Of a DNA stretch of 64,000 nt, positions 9,248 through 17,621 are shown piece by piece; positions within the stretch are counted from its first letter, which is position 1; each line of letters opens with the position of its first letter. Both the position numbers and the translations under genes were made by a program. The notes beneath the pieces are model-generated. The model was not told the DNA's origin. It worked only from the letters and a program-made list of their open reading frames with translations, and made no database searches. The stretch is from Desulfobacterium sp. (lineage in GTDB: Bacteria > Desulfobacterota > Desulfobacteria > Desulfobacterales > Desulfobacteraceae): contig JAQYWC010000065.1 in NCBI GenBank assembly GCA_030145245.1, positions 62,001 through 126,000 on the forward strand, in the 5' to 3' direction.

Positions 9248-9448
9248 TCAGCCGGAAGTTGTATCCTTTTTTATGAAGGTGTTAACGGTTTTTCTCAACT
9301 CCGCCGGGGAGAGCGTTGCCGGGTCTATTCCGAAGCGCATGGCTTCCATGAACAACTCTTTTTCCGACAACGGCGCTTCAGTGCGCTCAGGTTTGATGAG
9401 TTCCAGGGACCGGGTCATGATATTCTTAAAAAAATCCCGTCTGTCCAT
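9248..9448 (-). CDS. 66-residue protein with an N-terminal RRDFFK motif
   Basis: The ATG at 9448 has a strong GGAGG site and gives MDRRDFFKNIMTRSLELIKP; the longer reading from 9481 lacks support. The N-terminus copies a twin-arginine motif, but no hydrophobic stretch follows, so export by Tat alone is doubtful. The rest is charged and helical, with SEKELFMEAMRFGIDPATLS. I know no family for it. It sits between the repressor and the membrane protein gene, same strand; it could be a small subunit, or a companion that binds the Tat machinery or the MBL-fold partner. Confidence 0.7.
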   Translation of the reverse strand: MDRRDFFKNIMTRSLELIKPERTEAPLSEKELFMEAMRFGIDPATLSPAELRKTVNTFIKKDTTSG

Positions 9449-9477
9449 TTTTGCCCTCCTCCCATTTGGAAGAAATT

Positions 9478-10161
9478 TCAACCGTTCAGTTCCCCAAAAA
9501 GCCTGTACCGCTCTTCAAGGGAGGCCCTTACCTGCTCTGCTGCCGTTGCAGCATCCCGGTTCTTGAAACAGTTGATGAGTTCAACCCGGTTTTTAAAAAT
9601 AGCCTGTATTCTGTCGTCACTGCACCCGGATAATACCCGGGAGAGAATATGCTTCTCCAGCTCCATCTCCTGGATGATTAGAATGAAAAACCGGTTGCCG
9701 CTGATTTCAGACACGGCCCTGCCGAACGCAATGATGGCATCCCCTGTTTTGTCGCTGTCCCGGTTGATGATGGCGTTGCTGAGCCCCACCATGATCTGTT
9801 TGAGCGTTTTGATATCCTTATCTGTGGATCGCTCCACAGCCTTGCAAACAATCAAGGGTTCGATGGCCACCCGGGCTTCCATGTGATCCTTGAGAACCCC
9901 GGCATCGGTAGTGTCCCGAAGACTGTCCCAGTTTGCCTTGTCTTCGAGGCGGGTCACAAAACAGCCGCTGCCGGATTTTGTTTTTACCCGGCCTTTTGTC
10001 TCAAGCTCCCGTATGGCCTCTCGCACGGTATTTCGGCTCACCCCGAACATCTCTGCCAGTTTTCGTTCAGGGGGCAGCCGGTCTCCCAAACCGAGTTTTT
10101 TCTCTTCAATAAAAGCGATCAACGCTTCTGTCACACTGTTTTTTTGATGGCCTCTTTTCAA
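9478..10161 (-). CDS. GntR-family (FadR/FCD subgroup) transcription regulator
   Basis: The 227-residue protein has an N-terminal winged helix (LPPERKLAEMFGVSRNTVREAIRELETKG, residues about 30-58) and a C-terminal all-helical FCD ligand domain from about 90, where members bind carboxylic acids, often through a metal ion. The start is a TTG at 10161 preceded by AAAGAGG. Two GGTNNNACC sites sit directly upstream of it and a third 70 bases further, matching the operator type of FCD regulators, so self-repression is likely. The regulator is the first gene of a leftward set with the RRDF protein, the membrane protein, the MBL-fold protein and the CobW GTPase, and probably controls them. The inducer cannot be told from the sequence. 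Confidence 0.9.
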   Translation of the reverse strand: MKRGHQKNSVTEALIAFIEEKKLGLGDRLPPERKLAEMFGVSRNTVREAIRELETKGRVKTKSGSGCFVTRLEDKANWDSLRDTTDAGVLKDHMEARVAIEPLIVCKAVERSTDKDIKTLKQIMVGLSNAIINRDSDKTGDAIIAFGRAVSEISGNRFFILIIQEMELEKHILSRVLSGCSDDRIQAIFKNRVELINCFKNRDAATAAEQVRASLEERYRLFGELNG

Positions 10162-10162
10162 T

Positions 10163-10267
10163 TGGTCCTACCTCTTTTCTGATTGGTTATACCGATATTT
10201 GTGTTTTTCACTAAAAAACGCAAGCTATTTTTTCAAAAACATGAATTTAATTGATCCGGTTGGACCA
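10163..10267. promoter_or_regulatory. Three GGTNNNACC operator-like sites upstream of the GntR-family gene
   Basis: TGGTCCTACC at 10163-10172 and TGGTTATACC at 10184-10193 are direct copies 21 bp apart, two helical turns, both inside the longer repeat ATTGGTNNTACC. A third, GGTTGGACCA, is at 10258-10267. All fit the T-G-G-T-N3-A-C-C-A form recognised by FadR-type regulators. The first touches the TTG start, so binding would block transcription or translation start of the regulator gene. Confidence 0.65.
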
Positions 10268-10394
10268 ATCAATAAAATTATACAGGGGATACAGCGTCTC
10301 CCATGGGGCGCTGTGGGGGAAGGGGATGCTTGAGCCGGGGGCTAATGAAGATATAAACGGCCCGGCCCATCCATGCACATGGCGGATCGCGCTG

Positions 10395-11696
10395 CTATGG
10401 CCGTTTTTTCCACCTTGCAAGTCCCTCAAGAAAGGCGGGAAAGAGGGTGCTGTATGGTTTTACGTTCTCTTCATTGAAGGTGCCGGATTTTGACGAGCAG
10501 AAGACCAGCACGGTATTGAGTACCCCCTCTTCATAAAAGGGTTTTGCAAAATAGGAGCGGATGCCCATGGGGATGAACAGGGCCCAATCAATGGGTTTTA
10601 TGCTTTCCGAAGTCTCGTTCAGGATGAGGTGGTTCAACCGAAATTTCCGGATATTCTCGGCGATGGAGCCCTCATAGGGATGTGTAGCACCCGGGACAAG
10701 GTTTTCAAAACCGGATCCGGCCCCGTGTACGGAGACCCTGTTCCGACGGATATCCACATCCGAATACATCACTGCATCGGCAAGACCGGGTTCGGGTTGG
10801 CTGTCCAGGAGCAATGGGAGGAGCCGACCGATATCATCGGTCCGACCAATCTTCTCAACCCGGCGGACATCGGCTGAAGAAGCTTTTTTTATCCCTGGAA
10901 AGGGTTCGATCCGGGGAGACTCTTTTTCGGTCAAATTGCGTATGGAGATCCAGAGCATGTTCTTTCCGAGATCAGACACCGCGCGAATGGCGGCTTGCCC
11001 GGCAAAAGGGGTGCCCTTTTGGCCTTGCAGGATAATGTCCCCGTTCCATATTTGGTCAAAAATCAGGCTCTCATAGATGGCATGGAGATAGGGTTCTCCG
11101 TTCCCTGAGAAAATGTCATCCAGGGAAAGCCCATGGATTTCATCTTCCGTATAGTTGAAGACCGATAGCGCTGCCCGGTTGGCCGCCATGATTTTTTTGT
11201 CACTGAAATTGGCAAGGAACACCGGGTTGTCAAAGAGGTTGACCTTTTGCCGGATGGATAATTCGTCCCTCGAAGCCACCCGGATCCCGTTGATCAGGTC
11301 CGTCTCTTCTGAAATGGATCCAAAACAGCAGGACGATTTGCAGGGATCGGGCCATCCTGCGACTCTCAACCATCTGACGGTTCCGTCGTCCGCTTTTACC
11401 CTGACCAGGACAGACGCAGGTTTTTGACTTTTTACGGCTTTCATGAACGCCTCGAACCGGAAAAAATCCTTCTCAAGGATAACATTGCGGGCATAGGCCA
11501 TGTTTTTGAGAATATGGCAGGTTTTGCTCCCAAGGCCGGGCACCCTGTAGCTGTTCAAGTACCTGATTTTATTTTTGATGATGTTGATCCGCCAGAAGAG
11601 GGCGGATGCGGTATTCAGGTAAGCGTATATCAGCTCTTCAGCCTTTTCCCTGATCCGGGGGCCGCAGTTCGCAGTATCATTGTTCTCGTGTGTCAT
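10395..11696 (-). CDS. PAS-domain protein with a GAF-like C-terminus and no output domain
   Basis: The 433-residue protein carries a first PAS-like region at about 25-140, with the typical PAS core sentence RVKADDGTVRWLRVAGW near residue 98, a second PAS at about 155-265 (FDNPVFLANFSDKKIMAANR, YTEDEIHGLSLDDIFSG), and a C-terminal region that resembles a GAF domain (WALFIPMGIRSYFAKPFYEE, near 380). No histidine kinase, GGDEF, EAL, AAA+ or DNA-binding part is present, so it must signal through a partner or act as a sensory regulator by itself. It is transcribed towards the GntR-family gene with a 233-base gap containing operator-like sites, so it probably forms a separate unit. Confidence 0.7.
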   Translation of the reverse strand: MTHENNDTANCGPRIREKAEELIYAYLNTASALFWRINIIKNKIRYLNSYRVPGLGSKTCHILKNMAYARNVILEKDFFRFEAFMKAVKSQKPASVLVRVKADDGTVRWLRVAGWPDPCKSSCCFGSISEETDLINGIRVASRDELSIRQKVNLFDNPVFLANFSDKKIMAANRAALSVFNYTEDEIHGLSLDDIFSGNGEPYLHAIYESLIFDQIWNGDIILQGQKGTPFAGQAAIRAVSDLGKNMLWISIRNLTEKESPRIEPFPGIKKASSADVRRVEKIGRTDDIGRLLPLLLDSQPEPGLADAVMYSDVDIRRNRVSVHGAGSGFENLVPGATHPYEGSIAENIRKFRLNHLILNETSESIKPIDWALFIPMGIRSYFAKPFYEEGVLNTVLVFCSSKSGTFNEENVKPYSTLFPAFLEGLARWKKRP

Positions 11697-11764
11697 AATT
11701 CCTCGTAAAATAACCCTAATAGGACAGAAAGTTGCGGTTTGTCAAGAACAGCAGAGAAAAACAT

Positions 11765-13153
11765 TCAAACCCCTTCGGCCCTCACCCCCTTGGCCGGAGC
11801 GCCCCAATTGAATGGCGACAAGGCATTTAATACAACCATATACCACGATGACACGATGACACCTTTACACACACTGCTGATGCTGATACACCACCACACG
11901 CCGGCAACCCCCCAGGGTGTAGCCCCCACAACAACAAGGGCTGCAGGGATTCTCAATCCGGTGAACAATACACTTGTCAATGAGGGCGGCCGTGTTCTTC
12001 CCAGCCCGTAAAACCCGCCTGCTGAAATAATTTCAAGGCACATGAACATTTGCGAAACCGCAAGGATTTTAAGATAGAGCGCCCCGGTTGACCGCATGAC
12101 ACTTTCACTTGTAAACAAAGAGAATATCTGGCTGCCGAAGAAATAGAACCCGATGGTGGCAAGCCCCCCCAGGCTGAGGCTTAAAAACAGGACAATATAA
12201 TATCCTTTCCTGATTCTATCAAACTTCAACGCCCCGTAATTTTGACCGGTAAAGGCGCCAAGGGCGGTGGAAAACCCCAACGCCGTATTCCAGGACAATG
12301 CCTCAATGCTTGCGCCGACATTCTGAACGCCCAATGGAATGGTGCCAAAACCAGATACAATCCTGCCGATATACATGGATATCAAACAGAATGCCACCTG
12401 CTGAATGGTCACGGGGATCCCGATATTTAACAATTTTCCCAAGATCTTTTTATCGATCGGGACGAACAGCTTAAACCGTTTCAGTACAGAGTTGTCAGAT
12501 TTCAGTTTAAACAGAAACACCGCAAAAACCAGAACATTTGAACAAACCGTTGCCAGGGCAGCGCCCTTTGCCCCCAATGCCGGTATGGCGCCCCACCCGA
12601 AGATCAGTATGGGGTCAAGGATAATGTTCAGAACCAGCCCCATGGAACTTACAACAAACGGGGTTCTGCTGTTGCCAAACCCGATATAGATCGCGCTGAA
12701 TGTGGGATTGATCACAGCAAACACCATCCCAAAGGAGACAATCCGCAGATAGGCCAGGGCCTGCTCCATCACAACGGGTTCCAGCTTAAAGAACTTGAGC
12801 AGACCGCCTGAACTGACCAGTACCAGCAGGTTTAAAACCAGGGAACAGCAGATGGCAAAGGTCAGTGCATTTTCAGCCACCTGCCGGGCCGTTTTCACGT
12901 CTTTTTTACCCACCGCCTGGGACACCAGGGTTTCAGTACCGGCTTTGGTGCAATAGAAGATACTCAGCAGCAGCCACATGAAAAACCCTGCGGTTGTAAC
13001 GGCTGTAACCGTGGCAGATCCGGTCCGGCCAAGCCAGATGACATCGGTAAGATTGTACGCCATTTGAACAAACGAGATCCCCAGAATCGGCAGGGTCAGC
13101 CCGATTATTTTAGGCAGGATATTTCCCTCGGTCAGATCTATTCCTTTTTTCAT
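11765..13153 (-). CDS. MATE-family multidrug/toxin efflux transporter
   Basis: The 462-residue membrane protein has twelve predicted helices and the MATE signature start (DLTEGNILPKIIGLTLPIL, residues 5-24) in which a polar segment precedes the first helix, followed by the conserved YNLTDVIWLGR and, in the second half, the repeat of this region (NIGIPVTIQQVAFCLISMYI). MATE proteins of the DinF/NorM type expel cationic compounds in exchange for Na+ or H+. AAAGGGAT precedes the ATG. The gene stands 126 bases downstream of an MFS gene on the same strand; the two may be co-transcribed. The substrate is not predictable. Confidence 0.92.
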   Translation of the reverse strand: MKKGIDLTEGNILPKIIGLTLPILGISFVQMAYNLTDVIWLGRTGSATVTAVTTAGFFMWLLLSIFYCTKAGTETLVSQAVGKKDVKTARQVAENALTFAICCSLVLNLLVLVSSGGLLKFFKLEPVVMEQALAYLRIVSFGMVFAVINPTFSAIYIGFGNSRTPFVVSSMGLVLNIILDPILIFGWGAIPALGAKGAALATVCSNVLVFAVFLFKLKSDNSVLKRFKLFVPIDKKILGKLLNIGIPVTIQQVAFCLISMYIGRIVSGFGTIPLGVQNVGASIEALSWNTALGFSTALGAFTGQNYGALKFDRIRKGYYIVLFLSLSLGGLATIGFYFFGSQIFSLFTSESVMRSTGALYLKILAVSQMFMCLEIISAGGFYGLGRTRPPSLTSVLFTGLRIPAALVVVGATPWGVAGVWWCISISSVCKGVIVSSWYMVVLNALSPFNWGAPAKGVRAEGV

Positions 13154-13278
13154 ACATCCCTTTAAATTTTCATTTTGGTTACACCTGTTTCATCAGGTGA
13201 CGGTCCATACCAAAATAAAATAAAAAAAGATAGTAAGGAACCAGGGACGGGATCAAACGTCACCCTGTTTTATTCTTT

Positions 13279-14436
13279 TCAGTTTTTATGCCCCCCGGCA
13301 TCGAGCTCTCCTGTGATCAGCTGCACGAGCACAAGGGAACCTAGGCTCAACACGGCTCCCCCGATAAAGGGGATCCGGTAATCCACGATCCACAACATCC
13401 CGCCGATGGCCGGCAGCACCACGGCAGCAATATGGTTGATGGTAAATCCCACGGCCATGCTCGGGGCAATATCCCTGGGATCGGCAATTTTCTGAAAAAA
13501 GGTGTTGATGGCAATGGCAAAATTGAAAAAAATATGGTCTGCCACATAGAGCAGTGCCACCAGCACTTTTGAGTCCACCAGGGCATAGGCAATGAAAATA
13601 AAGATCAGGCTGAAGTATTCAAGGGAAAGCACTTTTCTCTCGCCGAACCGGACAATGCACCGGCCGATAAAAGGGCTCAGAAAATAGTTCACAAGGTTGT
13701 TAAAGAGGAACAGGGCCGCAATGGCCTGTACGGAAAACTCAAATTTCTTCACAAGGAGGAATACGGCAAAGGCGATGAAGATCTGACGCCGGGCACCGGC
13801 CATGAAAGTGAGAACATAGTAGAGCCAGTAGCGTCTTTTCAGGATCATCTTCTTATGCTGGGGGATCATCTCCTTTGACGTGGGGTTCTTGAGAAACGCC
13901 CATGCCCCCACACCCACCACGAGAAAACCAAACACCAGGTAGAGCTGGGCATAGGAGAGAAAGGACGCGGCAATGAAGATCATCGCTCCTGCGGCCATGT
14001 TGCTCACCGCAGCATAGCTTCTCAGTTTTCCAAACACAAGGGGGGCGGTATCCCGGTCAAAATATTGAAGGGTCAGGGATTTATTCGTGGTTTCAAAATA
14101 GTGAAACCCAAAGCTCATCACAAGGGTGGTGAAGATCAGCCCATAAAAGGTTGGAAAAACACCTGTTGCCGACACACCTATCCCGAGCACCACAATGGAA
14201 AGGGCTGAAAGCTTGTGCTCCTTGATGATGAACAGGAGATAGACCACCAGCAACGCCAGAAATCCGGGAATTTCCCGGATGGATTGAAGAATGCCGATGT
14301 GGTGACCGTCCAGGCTGACCATATTGACGGCAAAGTTATCAAACAGGGTTCGCCACACATGGAGACCGGCTGTCGCGGCAATGGTGAGAACCATCAGATA
14401 GATGTACATGGGGTTACCGGACACTTTTTTTTTCAT
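13279..14436 (-). CDS. Major facilitator superfamily transporter
   Basis: The 385-residue protein has about twelve hydrophobic helices in two halves, with the second half opening near residue 210 after a basic loop containing HKKMILKRRYWLY. An ETTNKSLTLQYFDRD motif follows helix 4 and a GRCIVRFGERK loop, a variant of the MFS motif A, follows helix 8. These features place it in the MFS, but no subfamily or substrate can be named. An AAGGAGAT sequence about twelve bases before the ATG supports the start. The promoter side faces a strong bidirectional hairpin that separates it from the aldehyde oxidoreductase gene. Confidence 0.8.
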   Translation of the reverse strand: MKKKVSGNPMYIYLMVLTIAATAGLHVWRTLFDNFAVNMVSLDGHHIGILQSIREIPGFLALLVVYLLFIIKEHKLSALSIVVLGIGVSATGVFPTFYGLIFTTLVMSFGFHYFETTNKSLTLQYFDRDTAPLVFGKLRSYAAVSNMAAGAMIFIAASFLSYAQLYLVFGFLVVGVGAWAFLKNPTSKEMIPQHKKMILKRRYWLYYVLTFMAGARRQIFIAFAVFLLVKKFEFSVQAIAALFLFNNLVNYFLSPFIGRCIVRFGERKVLSLEYFSLIFIFIAYALVDSKVLVALLYVADHIFFNFAIAINTFFQKIADPRDIAPSMAVGFTINHIAAVVLPAIGGMLWIVDYRIPFIGGAVLSLGSLVLVQLITGELDAGGHKN

Positions 14437-14570
14437 GGAACCTGTTTATCTCCTTTGGGTCATTGGTGGTTGTCCATTGTAAATCCATGGAAACCTTTTA
14501 CCAGCACCAAGGACACAAGATCAAGGGGAGGTTTTTATCTCCCCGGGTTCACCCTTCAGGTCCGGGCAAA

Positions 14571-14604
14571 CAAAAAAGGGGCGGCAAACGCCGCCCCTTT
14601 TTTT
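14571..14604. terminator. Strong bidirectional rho-independent terminator
   Basis: GGGGCGGC at 14578-14585 and GCCGCCCC at 14590-14597 form an eight-pair GC stem around AAAC, flanked by six A on the left and seven T on the right. It terminates the leftward aldehyde:ferredoxin oxidoreductase transcript and isolates the MFS gene. Confidence 0.9.
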
Positions 14605-14632
14605 CATCTTTTCTTTTAACCGGGTGTCAACC

Positions 14633-16360
14633 TTAGAACTTCAGGGTCTCCTGGAGCTCGTCAGTTGAGAAATCCCAGGTGGTGTTGTGGGGAGGAAAGT
14701 TCTCCTTAAACATCTCCGGGAGCTGGTCGTCTTTCTTGGTAAAGCCGGCCCTGCGGTTGAACTCTCTCTCGTCGTTGAGGATGGACTGGCCAAGGCTGAC
14801 CACGTCGTCCGGGGTGAGGCTTGCGCCGTACTGGGCGTTGAGCAGGTCAACGATGGTCTGGACCCCGTCCTCGTTGTCAAGGACAGCAAAGGCGACAAAG
14901 AGGCAGAGGCCTGCCGCATCAATGGCTGCCGTGGCAATCTGGAGGTTCCTGGAAAGCTCCAGGTTGCCCTCTTTTTTCAGGGGATCCACGGTGCCGCCAA
15001 CGGCAAGAATGTTGGCCGTGACGCCGTAGCCTGCGGTATGGTCGGCACCCATGGGGGTGGTTGCATAGGTGACACCGACACCCTTGACGGATCTGGGGTC
15101 ATAGGCGGGAAATGCCTGGCGCTTGACAGCGGGAATCCGGTCGACACCCAGGGCGTCTGCCGTGAATGCGGTACCGTTGCCGAGGATCTTGCCCATGGGT
15201 GTTCCCTGGCCGATCTCCTTGACAAGTTCGACGGCAGCCTTGCTGTCCCCCCATGGAATGAGTCCGCCCTCCATGGCCATGCCGATGGCAACACCGGTGT
15301 CGATGGTATCAACACCAAAATCGTCACAAAGCCTGTCCATCATGGCGATGTCATCAAGTTCCTTGATCAGGCAATGGGCACCGAAGGCCCAGAGGGTCTC
15401 GTACTCAAATCCGGAAGTCAGGTACTTTCCGTCCTTGTCATGGTACGCCTGGGAGCACTTCATGATACAGCCGGGATGGCAGCCTTCCGCAACAACGCCG
15501 CCCCTGGCCTCCATGTTCTCGACCATCTTCTCGCCGCTGATATCCTGGGCATGGTCAAAACGGCCGGTCCTGAAGTTCTTTGTGGGCATGGCGCCGGCTT
15601 CGTTAACCACGTTGACAAGCACGGCGGTGCCAAGGGCGGGAAGCCCTTCGCCGCACACGGGGTGGGTTCTGAGCATATCTACCCATCGCTTGTTGGCAAC
15701 CTTGAACGCGTCGGAATCTGCGATGGCGACCCTGGATGCACCCTTGTCATCCACGATGATCGCCTTGATCTTCTTGGAACCCATGACCGCACCGAGTCCG
15801 CCCCTGCCAAGTGCCCGGCCCGGGGTTCCCTGGGGATCGGCCACATGGATGCTGGCGGCCTTGAGGCGCTGCTCCCCTGCCTGGCCGATGCACATGACGC
15901 CGGTCTTCTTGCCGAACCGGTCCCAGAGCTTCTCCATGGTATCGTAGTTGCCGTTACCCACATACTCGTCTGCCGGGAGGAACTCCACGCTGTCCTTCTT
16001 GATCACGATCATGGAGAAGTCGTCATCCTCGGGTTTGTCCTCCAGCACAAGGGCCTTGATCTCAAGCTTTGCAAGCTTCTGGGAAACAAGCCCGCCCGCG
16101 TTGCTCTCCTTGATGCCGCCGGTCAGGGGAGATTTACTCCCTGCAGAAAGCCTGCCCGAGTTGGCTGCAGGAGAGCCTGACAAAAGGCCCGGGGCAAAGA
16201 TGATCTTGTTTGCCTGGCCCAGGGGATGGCAGGTGGCAGGCACTTCGTTGAGCACCATCTTTGAGGTCAGGGCCCGGCCGCCCAGGGCTGCAAGCTCCTC
16301 GGGTACATCCTCAAATTTATATGTTTTGCTCTTTGTGTTGATTCTCAGTATTTTTGACAT
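14633..16360 (-). CDS. Aldehyde:ferredoxin oxidoreductase family protein (tungsten/molybdopterin, 4Fe-4S)
   Basis: The 575-residue protein matches the AOR family through its length and order: an N-terminal pterin-binding domain with GRALTSKMVLNEVP and NSGRLSAGSKSPLTG, the 4Fe-4S ligands in GCHPGCIMKCSQAY (C-x3-C-x3-C) with the fourth cysteine in DAAGLCLF, and the central GRGGLGAVMGSKKIKAI. Family members oxidise aldehydes to carboxylic acids, or the reverse, with ferredoxin as electron carrier and a tungsten or molybdenum bis-pterin centre in the cytoplasm. AAGGAGATACC before the ATG is a clear ribosome site. The gene ends before a strong terminator; upstream and thirty bases away lies an RtcB remnant. 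No separate ferredoxin subunit gene is adjacent. The exact substrate is unknown. Confidence 0.93.
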   Translation of the reverse strand: MSKILRINTKSKTYKFEDVPEELAALGGRALTSKMVLNEVPATCHPLGQANKIIFAPGLLSGSPAANSGRLSAGSKSPLTGGIKESNAGGLVSQKLAKLEIKALVLEDKPEDDDFSMIVIKKDSVEFLPADEYVGNGNYDTMEKLWDRFGKKTGVMCIGQAGEQRLKAASIHVADPQGTPGRALGRGGLGAVMGSKKIKAIIVDDKGASRVAIADSDAFKVANKRWVDMLRTHPVCGEGLPALGTAVLVNVVNEAGAMPTKNFRTGRFDHAQDISGEKMVENMEARGGVVAEGCHPGCIMKCSQAYHDKDGKYLTSGFEYETLWAFGAHCLIKELDDIAMMDRLCDDFGVDTIDTGVAIGMAMEGGLIPWGDSKAAVELVKEIGQGTPMGKILGNGTAFTADALGVDRIPAVKRQAFPAYDPRSVKGVGVTYATTPMGADHTAGYGVTANILAVGGTVDPLKKEGNLELSRNLQIATAAIDAAGLCLFVAFAVLDNEDGVQTIVDLLNAQYGASLTPDDVVSLGQSILNDEREFNRRAGFTKKDDQLPEMFKENFPPHNTTWDFSTDELQETLKF

Positions 16361-16390
16361 GGTATCTCCTTGAACATTCTCACTTGAAAA

Positions 16391-16882
16391 TTATCGCTTT
16401 TTTCCTTTTCGTCTGTCGGCAGGCGCCCGCTTGACCCGCTGGGGGTCAACCCAGGCAACAACATCACCAGGATCCTTTTGTTGCACCATGGCACCAAAGG
16501 CAGGGGTTGCCATGGATCCCGGAATAACACCAATGACTCCCTTATATACGGGAGTCGCTCCTTTGCGGTGAACGATCACCTCCTCATCCCCACACTGCAT
16601 TTTCCATACAAAGTTATGCTGGTTCTCCAGGATCAGGGCAGACACTGCCCCCGGATGGTTCAGCACACTCTGCTGGATAATATCATGGCCTGCAGACACG
16701 CCTCTGCCCATGAGTTCCATTGTTTTCCAGTATTCAAGCCCTTCCGGCCAGTCAAGGTCGAGACAGGCAAGGTTATTCAGATAGTTGAAACGCTCCGGTT
16801 GGAGTGCAAGGGTCTCCCAATCAAAGTTTCCGCCCCAAATTTCATCGGGAGCGGCATAATTGGCTGTTTTCTCTTCTTTCAT
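16391..16882 (-). pseudogene. Shortened RtcB-type RNA ligase relic
   Basis: The frame from the ATG at 16882 encodes 163 residues that match an inner segment of the RtcB 3'-phosphate RNA ligase family: GLEYWKTMELMGRGVSAGH, then QHNFVWKM, VHRKGATPVYKG and IPGSMATPAF. The N-terminal metal site (D-C-G-x-G, H-F-x-E) is missing, and directly after TPAF, where the family has over a hundred residues including the guanylylated His of HGAGR, the chain jumps to VAWVDPQRVKRAPADRRKG, which resembles the extreme C-terminus. A full enzyme has 390-480 residues. I read this as a gene with N-terminal and internal deletions, without ligase activity. The frame is still open, so a small retained domain cannot be excluded. 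It is divergent from the RNA cyclic phosphodiesterase gene. Confidence 0.65.
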
Positions 16883-16983
16883 TGAGATCCCATTACAAAC
16901 TCTGTAAAACTGTAAACGACATTCGTTTAACTCCAACTTGGGGCATTATAAAAAACAACGGGTACTCTGTAAAGGAATAACCA

Positions 16984-17580
16984 GTGAACACTATAAATAA
17001 CAACAAAAACCTGCGACTCTTTGTTGCCCTGCCGGTGCCGGAAACGGTGGTCCGTTTCCTCCAAGGGGTTCAGATCTCATTAAAAAAACAAGGATTCAGG
17101 GCGTCCTGGTCCAACACAGCCACCATGCATCTCACCCTGAAATTCATGGGGGACACCCCGGCTGAAATGATCGACCCCATAATAGGAGCGCTGGAACAAA
17201 CAGCCCTGGCCCATGAACCATTTGAATTGAGGGCACGGGGGGTGGGGGTATTTCCTTCGGTGAAGAGAGCCAGGGTGATCTGGACAGGGGTGAGGTCGGA
17301 AAACGAGGTCTTGTCAGACCTCCACCAGCTCCTGGACAGCAATCTTGGAAAGACCGGGGTTCCCCGGTCGAAAAAGCGGTTCTCCCCCCATCTGACCCTG
17401 GCCCGGCTCAAGACCCGGGTGGACAGCCACAAGCTTGTGGAGGTGATCAAGGCGTTTCAAAACGTTGAATCCGATGGGTTTGACTGCGCAAGCCTTGATC
17501 TGTACCAGAGCGTTCTCACCCCTTCCCGAGCCGTTCACACCCGGCTGTTCCGGGCAAAGCTCGGGCTGAGGACCGGTTAA
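16984..17580 (+). CDS. thpR: RNA 2',3'-cyclic phosphodiesterase (2H superfamily, LigT/ThpR)
   Basis: The 198-residue protein has the two catalytic H-x-T motifs of the 2H phosphoesterases, HLTLKF near residue 43 and HLTLAR near 137, and the family opening LRLFVALPVPE. It hydrolyses 2',3'-cyclic phosphate ends of RNA to a 2'-phosphate and can work in reverse as a weak ligase. The start is GTG at 16984 with AAGGA eight bases upstream. It is divergent from an RtcB relic at 102 bases distance; intact RtcB would act on the same RNA ends, so the pair may be what remains of an RNA repair locus. It converges on the GGDEF gene. Confidence 0.92.
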   Translation: MNTINNNKNLRLFVALPVPETVVRFLQGVQISLKKQGFRASWSNTATMHLTLKFMGDTPAEMIDPIIGALEQTALAHEPFELRARGVGVFPSVKRARVIWTGVRSENEVLSDLHQLLDSNLGKTGVPRSKKRFSPHLTLARLKTRVDSHKLVEVIKAFQNVESDGFDCASLDLYQSVLTPSRAVHTRLFRAKLGLRTG

Positions 17581-17621
17581 GTTCGCTTGAATGGGATGCC
17601 GGCAGACCGATCGCTGACCCG

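Noticed and set aside
14687-16180. 497-codon plus-strand ORF opposite the aldehyde:ferredoxin oxidoreductase gene
   Set aside because: The minus strand encodes clear AOR motifs along its full length; the plus frame has no family features and is an antisense shadow in GC-rich codons.
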